From: Streptomonospora mangrovi
GTDB lineage: Bacteria; Actinomycetota; Actinomycetes; Streptosporangiales; Streptosporangiaceae
Assembly (NCBI RefSeq): GCF_027604915.1
Contig: NZ_JAJAQC010000003.1
Coordinates: 186,001 to 250,000 of the forward strand
Direction of reading: 5' to 3'
DNA length: 64,000 bases
The translations under genes and the position numbers were made by a program. Of this stretch, positions 59,277 to 64,000 are shown one piece after another; the stretch's first letter is position 1; each line of letters opens with the position of its first letter. Under the pieces are notes generated by a model. That model had not been told where the DNA came from and ran no database searches. It worked only from the letters and a program-made list of their open reading frames with translations.

Positions 59277-60893
59277 TCAGTCGGTGCATGCCGTCAGGGG
59301 GACGAGGTCGCGGCGGCCCTCGCCATCGGGTGCGCCGAGGTAGCGGGCGCCGGTGGCGGTGCGGGAGACCGACTCCCATCCCGTCGAGCCGCCGAAGGCC
59401 CATCCGGCGAGGACGGCGTCGGCGGTGAACTCCCTGCCATCCGTGTCGACGGCGTACCGGACGGTGCTGTAGGTGGCCTCGGCGTGCAGCAGCCGGTCGA
59501 AGTCGCTGACCGGCACGCCGCTATCCCCGCCTCCACCGGCGTCGGTGCCGGCGCCCTGGTCGACCCGCGGGTCGGTGACGTCCTTGGGGCGGCCGGTGGT
59601 GGAGAGGAAGGACAGGGCGAGCAGCGGCTCCCCGCCCTCCAGCCAGGCGCGGACGGTCGCGCGGTTGGCGTCGGTGACCTTCAGGCGTGCCGTGCCCTCC
59701 GTCTGGCCGTGCTCGTCCTCGGCGTTGACGACCTGGATGGCGACCTCGGTCAGGCGCCCCGTCCGCCGGTCCCGGGTGGTGGTGAGGGCGGCGCTGACGA
59801 GCCGGTCGCTGGCGTTTTCGGGGGTGAGGACGGAACGCGGCACCAGGCGGCCGACCTCACCGGCCTCCTCGAAGGTGAACCCCACGGTCTCGGCTACGGT
59901 GCCGCGCCGCTCGTCGATCTCGCGGGAGACGTGCCCGCTGCCCTCGGCGCTCGCGGACACCAGGTGCAGCAGGTCCACGCCGCTGGCGACACCCTGCCCG
60001 CCCGGGCGCGGGTCGGCCCCGTCGGCGGAGGGGGCGGCCGGGCCACCCGCGCCGCCCGCGTCGGAGCGGTCGGGGTGGCCGGGGCGGCGCCCGCGCCCGC
60101 CCAGCGTGGCGCCCAGGTCTCCCGTGAGCCGCAGGCCGCCGTCGACCACGACCGCGCGGCGGTCGGGCGGGGGCAGGGCGCCGGTCCCGCCGCCGGTGCC
60201 GGCGCCGCCGCCGCCGGTGCCGGCACCGGCGCCGCCGCCTCCCAGGTGCTCCTCCAGCAGGCCGATGATCTGGGCGCCCACCGCGTCGAAGGCGCCGCTG
60301 TCCTCGGTCAGTTCCGCCAGGTGGACCGACCGGGCCACACGTTCGCGGAAGTCGGCGGCGGCGCGGCGGTCGGCGAGGGTCCAGGTCTCGACCGCCGTCA
60401 CTCCGCCGCGCACGCCCGCCGCGATACCGGCGTCGACCTCGGCGAGGTGCCCGACGCCGACGCCCCAGCGGAAGGGGCTCGGCAGGTCCGCGGCGGCGTC
60501 GAAGCCCCGGGCGAGGCTGACCTCCACGGTGCCGTCGGAGCTGACCCGCTCGGCGATCCGGACCTTGCCGCCGGGGGACACGGCCACAGAGACGCCGGTG
60601 GCCGCCGTCATGGCGGAGGAGCCGGTGGTGCAGCCCTGCGGGCGGAAGGCGGCGTCGCGGTCGGCGGCGGCGGAGTCGGCCGCGGCCGCGCCTGCGCCCG
60701 CGCCGCAGTCCGCGAGCCGCAGGACGGCGCAGACGGCGCGCTCGACCTCCGCCAGGACGCGCCGGCCGGGTTCCGTCGAGCCGGCCACGCCGATGAGCCC
60801 GACGGCCGCGCCCGCGACCAGGGCGACGACACCCGCGTACTCCAGAATTGCCCCGCCGCGCTCGGCACGGAGGGGTCGGCGGCACAGTGCCAT
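59277..60893 (-). CDS. Large uncharacterised protein with Flp/TadE-type prepilin leader
   Basis: The 538-residue protein starts MALCRRPLRAERGGAILEYA. A basic leader is followed by RG-GAILEY, with Glu five residues after the putative cleavage Gly, and a single hydrophobic helix AGVVALVAGAAVGLIG: the class III (Flp/TadE) prepilin pattern. The rest (about residues 60-538) is a secreted domain with no recognised fold. It contains a low-complexity Gly/Ala/Thr linker around residues 220-245 and a second Gly/Asp/Ala linker near 445. Five cysteines are visible, one at the very end. I prefer ATG 60893 to an earlier in-frame Met at 60968. It is the last gene of a minus-strand surface cluster. Confidence 0.75.
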   Translation of the reverse strand: MALCRRPLRAERGGAILEYAGVVALVAGAAVGLIGVAGSTEPGRRVLAEVERAVCAVLRLADCGAGAGAAAADSAAADRDAAFRPQGCTTGSSAMTAATGVSVAVSPGGKVRIAERVSSDGTVEVSLARGFDAAADLPSPFRWGVGVGHLAEVDAGIAAGVRGGVTAVETWTLADRRAAADFRERVARSVHLAELTEDSGAFDAVGAQIIGLLEEHLGGGGAGAGTGGGGAGTGGGTGALPPPDRRAVVVDGGLRLTGDLGATLGGRGRRPGHPDRSDAGGAGGPAAPSADGADPRPGGQGVASGVDLLHLVSASAEGSGHVSREIDERRGTVAETVGFTFEEAGEVGRLVPRSVLTPENASDRLVSAALTTTRDRRTGRLTEVAIQVVNAEDEHGQTEGTARLKVTDANRATVRAWLEGGEPLLALSFLSTTGRPKDVTDPRVDQGAGTDAGGGGDSGVPVSDFDRLLHAEATYSTVRYAVDTDGREFTADAVLAGWAFGGSTGWESVSRTATGARYLGAPDGEGRRDLVPLTACTD

Positions 60894-61053
60894 GGCAAGC
60901 CTCGCAAAGACAACGACCGCGGCAGGTGCGGTCGGGAACAGTGCGGTCAGGCCGGAGGAGCCAGGCACAGGTCGGCGGCGCGATCACCGCACAGCCGCGC
61001 GGGGACGATGCCGGGCACGCCGTCACAGCGGGCGGCGGGGCTGGGCATCGGTG

Positions 61054-61905
61054 CTAGGGCGCGGTCACCGTCTCGTCGGTGCTCCAGTCGGTCAGGGTCA
61101 GGGCGAACCAGCGGTTCTGCAAGCCCGTGCGGTCGGGCGGAAGGTGCTGGTAGTACACGAGCGGCCGGTTGGCGTCGTCCACCCACAGTTCGACGTCGAC
61201 GGCGGCCTCGCCGAGGCCCATGTCGACCAGGGTGGTGTACTCGCTCCGGGCGAAGCCGACCGCGTGCTCCCGGAGATCGTCGATGTAGGCGGTTCCGCGC
61301 CAGTGCGCGGTGGGGGTGCCGTGGACCTCGACCGCGTCCACGAGGCGGAGGTCGGTGCTGACGGCCAGCGCGGCCGTGATGTGCGAGCAGTTGGCGCCGC
61401 GCGCGGCGGTGAGGTCCGGCAGGTAGTCGGAGGGGACGTCGGCGGCGCGGTAGTCGTCGCCCAGGGGCCAGAAGTCGCCGCCGGAGGCGCTGTGCAGGCC
61501 GTCGTCGGTGGCGACCGATCCGCTGGCCTGGACGTCGGCGGCGGAGGTCTCGTCGCCGTCGTAGTCGCGGCCGGGGACGAAGTCGGGCTCCAGCACGTAG
61601 CGCGTCGCGTCGCCCTCGACGCGGTAGACGCCCGAGCCGTCGCCCGAGCAGCTCAGCCGCCCGCTGTTGAGGACGGCCATGCCGCTGCTGTCGAAGCTCT
61701 GCAACCGCCACGCCGCGGAGTCCTCGGCGTCGAGCGCGGCGGTGACGGCGTCGGCCAGCTCGGTCCGGTCGGAGGCGTCGCCCGGGGTGGGCACGGCCGA
61801 GCCCTGCGGCTCAGGCGCCCCGGAGGCACCCACGCAGGCGGACAGCGCCGCGACGCACACCGCCGCCGCCGTGCCGGCGACCACCCGCCGCACCACGCGC
61901 GCCAC
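61054..61905 (-). CDS. Uncharacterised lipoprotein
   Basis: The 283-residue protein has a signal peptide ending in the lipobox ALSAC near residue 22, after a basic VARVVRRV start. The mature part is acidic, with a run of short strands (RLSCSGDGSGVYRVEGDATRY, AADVQASGSVATDD) and a C-terminal half containing VDVELWVDDANRPLVYYQHL, which recalls the LppX/LprG-like lipoprotein fold (DUF1396-like) only in outline. GTG 61905 follows AAAGGCG at seven bases. It lies between the two prepilin-leader genes on the same strand and should be anchored on the outer face of the membrane. Confidence 0.75.
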   Translation of the reverse strand: MARVVRRVVAGTAAAVCVAALSACVGASGAPEPQGSAVPTPGDASDRTELADAVTAALDAEDSAAWRLQSFDSSGMAVLNSGRLSCSGDGSGVYRVEGDATRYVLEPDFVPGRDYDGDETSAADVQASGSVATDDGLHSASGGDFWPLGDDYRAADVPSDYLPDLTAARGANCSHITAALAVSTDLRLVDAVEVHGTPTAHWRGTAYIDDLREHAVGFARSEYTTLVDMGLGEAAVDVELWVDDANRPLVYYQHLPPDRTGLQNRWFALTLTDWSTDETVTAP

Positions 61906-61997
61906 AATCGCGCCTTTCAACGCGTCTGCCGCGGCCACCGCAGTTCCGCCCACACACACACTCAGTCCGCGTATCCCGCGCATCCCACGTACCGCAC

Positions 61998-62660
61998 TCA
62001 CCCTTGCGGCACCCGCGCCTGCCCGACCCACAGCGACTCCCAGTGCGGGTTGCCGATCACCTGGGTGACGTTGACCGGGTTGCCGGCGTGCACCATCTGC
62101 CCGTTGCCGATGTACATGCCGACGTGCGTGGGCGGCTCCATCTCGGGCATGGTGTGGAAGAAGATCAGGTCGCCGGGCTGGAGTTCGCCCTTGGAGATGT
62201 TGGGCAGCGCCGCGATCTGGTCCCAGGTTGTCCGCGGAATACTCACCCCGGCCTCGCGCCACGCCTCCATCATCAGCGAGGAGCAGTCATACCCGCTGCG
62301 CCCCGTGGCCCCCCAGATGTACGGCTTCCCCTGCTGAGCCAACGCGAACGCCACCGCCACCCGCGCGTCCCCCTCGCCGCGAACCTCCCCGTCCCAGGTA
62401 CTGGAGAAGGTCCACACATACTCCTCAGGCTCCTCGGGCCGCTCATGCTCGACCCAGCTCTCACCCCCGCACTCGGGCCCCTCAACGCGACACACGTAGT
62501 CGCGGGTCGCATCGTGCAGCACATCGGCGATGGAGGAGGACGAAAGCCCGATCACGACCACAGCGGCAATGGAAACAAGAGCCGCCGTCTCCATAATCGA
62601 GGCCCCACGATCCCCCCGCCGCCCCCCAACCCGAGCCAACGGCGTCACGAACTTCCCCAC
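61998..62660 (-). CDS. NlpC/P60 (C40) peptidase with prepilin-like N-terminus
   Basis: The 220-residue protein combines two parts. Residues 1-45 have a basic leader, RG-ASIMET with Glu at position five after the Gly, and the helix AALVSIAAVVVIGL: a class III prepilin pattern. Residues about 100-218 are an NlpC/P60 domain with catalytic Cys in GRSGYDCSSLMMEAW, PGDLIFFH, the His in THVGMYIGNGQMVHAGN and the usual spacing. Such domains cleave D-Glu-meso-DAP bonds in peptidoglycan. Tethering one to a pseudopilin leader is unusual. The gene is 20 bases downstream of a secreted-protein gene in an apparent operon. Confidence 0.88.
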   Translation of the reverse strand: MGKFVTPLARVGGRRGDRGASIMETAALVSIAAVVVIGLSSSSIADVLHDATRDYVCRVEGPECGGESWVEHERPEEPEEYVWTFSSTWDGEVRGEGDARVAVAFALAQQGKPYIWGATGRSGYDCSSLMMEAWREAGVSIPRTTWDQIAALPNISKGELQPGDLIFFHTMPEMEPPTHVGMYIGNGQMVHAGNPVNVTQVIGNPHWESLWVGQARVPQG

Positions 62661-62680
62661 CGGACCACTCCTTATCCGCC

Positions 62681-63250
62681 TCAGCCGACCGGGACGTCGT
62701 CGATCGGGTCAAAACCGGGGATCTCGACCGACACAGTGGTGGTGTCGGAGGGCACCCGGTAGGTCGTCCAGTAATCAGTGCTCTGGTTCGGCTCGATAAG
62801 CGGGTCATAGGGGGAGAGCGAGACGTACCCCGAGCAGAGGCAATTAGTTTCGGCGTCGATCAGCGGGTGGTGCCTGGTACTCGATGAGTTGTCGAGTAGA
62901 GTGACGCCGCTGAGGTGGGTGTGCCGATAGTCATAAACGGGATTTGAGAAGTTGTTGGCGTGAATGTTTTCCGTCCCGTTGTTGGTGATGCGTACCGTAA
63001 GGACGGTGAGTTCGCTGCTTTCTGAGCGGGTTAGCTCCAGAACTTCCGCCGTCGCCTCCGAAACGTTCTCGAGGTCACCGTTGCTTGTGGCCGTGCCGAG
63101 CGTTTGCGAAGGAGAAGCCCCTGGTGAGGCATGGGAGCCCTCCGGCGGGGAGGGTGTGGTCGCAGTCGCCGAGGCGGTTGAGAAAGGAACAACGAGTAGC
63201 GGGACCGCGATCACCGTCCAGGCCAGGCAGTGCACAATATGGCGTTTCAT
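62681..63250 (-). CDS. Secreted uncharacterised protein, paralogue of the neighbouring OmpA protein's N-terminal domain
   Basis: The 189-residue protein has a Sec signal (MKRHIVHCLAWTVIAVPLL, cleavage near ASATA at about residue 30) and a Ser/Pro-rich linker. A beta-rich domain with a CLC motif (ETNCLCSGYVSLSP) follows. The VTLLDNSSSTRHHPLIDAET and terminal GFDPIDDVPVG phrases align with VTLID-like, KHLPLLYED, CYC and APPIMDIPLTD in the OmpA-domain protein upstream. I use ATG 63250, nine bases after AAGGAAG, instead of 63256. Only eight to fourteen bases separate it from the OmpA gene. Base composition is much lower in GC than the rest of the window. Function unknown. Confidence 0.75.
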   Translation of the reverse strand: MKRHIVHCLAWTVIAVPLLVVPFSTASATATTPSPPEGSHASPGASPSQTLGTATSNGDLENVSEATAEVLELTRSESSELTVLTVRITNNGTENIHANNFSNPVYDYRHTHLSGVTLLDNSSSTRHHPLIDAETNCLCSGYVSLSPYDPLIEPNQSTDYWTTYRVPSDTTTVSVEIPGFDPIDDVPVG

Positions 63251-63264
63251 ATTCATGTGCTTCC

Positions 63265-64000
63265 TTATTTCGCGAAGGTTATCGTGACCCGGCGGTTTTT
63301 CGATCTCCCCTCCTCGCTGTCATTGTTGGCAATGGGTTGACCGGAACCGTGACCTGCCACTTCATAGGAGATCCCATCCTTCTCCACGAGTTCGGCCAAA
63401 GCATCACGTACAGCTCGCGCCCGGTCTTCGGAAAGCGGGACGTTGACGCTGTCGTTCCCGGTGTTGTCGGTATGGCCCTCCACGCTGACTGTCTGTGCGG
63501 AGGAACCGTCGATCTCTCTGGCGACTTGCTGGATGACCTCTTCCGCGGCTTTGTCGAGAGCCGATTCGTTGGTCTCGAACAGAACGTCCGAAGAAAGGGA
63601 GATCGCGACCTCTTCGGAGGTCTCCTCGCGCGTGGAGTCATCCTCCAATCCTTCCTGGAGGCTGCGCACATCCCATATTTGCGGCGGAGAAAGCCCCTGG
63701 GCCGGTTCCTCGACCCTCTCACCTGGAGAGTCAGTCAGGGGAATGTCCATGATCGGGGGCGCCGCGTAGGACATGAAGATCATGTGCTTAACACCGTCGG
63801 GCGGAGCTGGGAACGCGACCCACGCTCGCACCGACTCGCCAGGTGCGAGGGAGGTGTTGTTCCAGGACTCGCAATAGCAGGTGCCATCCTCGTAGAGAAG
63901 GGGAAGATGTTTCTTGCTGTTGCTGCCGTCGATCAAGGTCAAGGACTGAAGATCACCCGGTTCGTCGCCTTCCTGCGGCGGTGAATAGATGGATACGGAT
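63265..64000 (-). CDS. OmpA-domain cell-surface protein (5' end beyond the window)
   Basis: The frame is open to the right edge, so at least 244 residues of the C-terminal part are visible. Nearest the edge is a beta domain with KKHLPLLYEDGTCYCES and APPIMDIPL. An acidic linker follows, then an OmpA C-like domain: ISLSSDVLFETNESAL, VSVEGHTDNTGND, LSEDRARAVRDAL, GHGSGQPIANN and GRSKNRRVTITF. This domain binds peptidoglycan non-covalently through the Asp and Arg of the TDNTGN and NRRV segments. Actinobacterial Tad loci often carry such a protein. It is first in the visible cluster, and stops eight to fourteen bases before the next gene. Confidence 0.85.
   Translation of the reverse strand, partial: SVSIYSPPQEGDEPGDLQSLTLIDGSNSKKHLPLLYEDGTCYCESWNNTSLAPGESVRAWVAFPAPPDGVKHMIFMSYAAPPIMDIPLTDSPGERVEEPAQGLSPPQIWDVRSLQEGLEDDSTREETSEEVAISLSSDVLFETNESALDKAAEEVIQQVAREIDGSSAQTVSVEGHTDNTGNDSVNVPLSEDRARAVRDALAELVEKDGISYEVAGHGSGQPIANNDSEEGRSKNRRVTITFAK

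Overview
The window is high-GC actinobacterial DNA, roughly 70-75% GC by eye. Coding sequences start with ATG, GTG or occasionally TTG and are often joined by 4-bp ATGA or GTGA overlaps. A mycothiol-dependent formaldehyde dehydrogenase, WhiJ-type XRE/DUF5753 and DUF397 proteins, RsbW-like HATPase proteins, a CmtR-like metal sensor and a biotin ECF transporter all point to a filamentous actinomycete. Nocardiopsaceae (Nocardiopsis or Streptomonospora type) is my best inference; no rRNA or other marker gene is present to prove it. I saw no tRNA, rRNA, CRISPR array, transposase or phage gene.

Layout. 1-8.4 kb: end of an unknown gene, an MpaB-type oxygenase, a catabolic module (AtuA, AtuA-related protein, CitMHS transporter, divergent LysR), an alpha/beta hydrolase, a suspicious poly-G/poly-C tract, and a MarR/DJ-1 operon with twin operators. 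9-15 kb: a coupled three-gene sulfotransferase, unknown protein and GT4 glycosyltransferase operon, then a MalY-type aminotransferase, mycothiol-dependent dehydrogenase, LysR and Nudix-like genes. 15.9-20 kb: the DUF4956/VTC pair and a split dihydroxyacetone kinase system with a CRP-like palindrome. 20-33.7 kb: HrpA helicase, a lactonase, bioYMN, threonine aldolase, a pair of acyl-CoA dehydrogenases with an SDR, an amidohydrolase and a glycerophosphodiesterase.

33.7-36.2 kb is a WhiJ-like regulatory module (HATPase, XRE-DUF5753, DUF397). Its two promoters carry the same perfect palindrome. 36.2-46.5 kb is an ion-homeostasis block: a Zur-boxed zinc-binding lipoprotein, KtrAB-type potassium uptake, NhaA, a CDF exporter divergent from a CmtR-like repressor, and an RND permease preceded by five heptamers at exact 11-bp intervals. 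46.6-51 kb holds a tiny conserved-looking ORF, a second HATPase, a PhoX-type phosphatase gene broken by deletion and frameshift, and an aldo/keto reductase. 51.3-57.2 kb is a complete peptide/solute ABC importer with fused ATPases.

57.8-64 kb is the least explained part. It has two paralogous small membrane proteins facing each other, then a minus-strand cluster: an OmpA-domain protein, a secreted paralogue of its N-terminal domain, an NlpC/P60 peptidase and a large unknown protein that both start with Flp/TadE-type prepilin leaders, and a lipoprotein. Base composition drops sharply beyond about 62.7 kb. I regard this cell-surface cluster, which continues off the right edge, as the best candidate for an undescribed system, probably attached to a Tad-like secretion locus outside the window.
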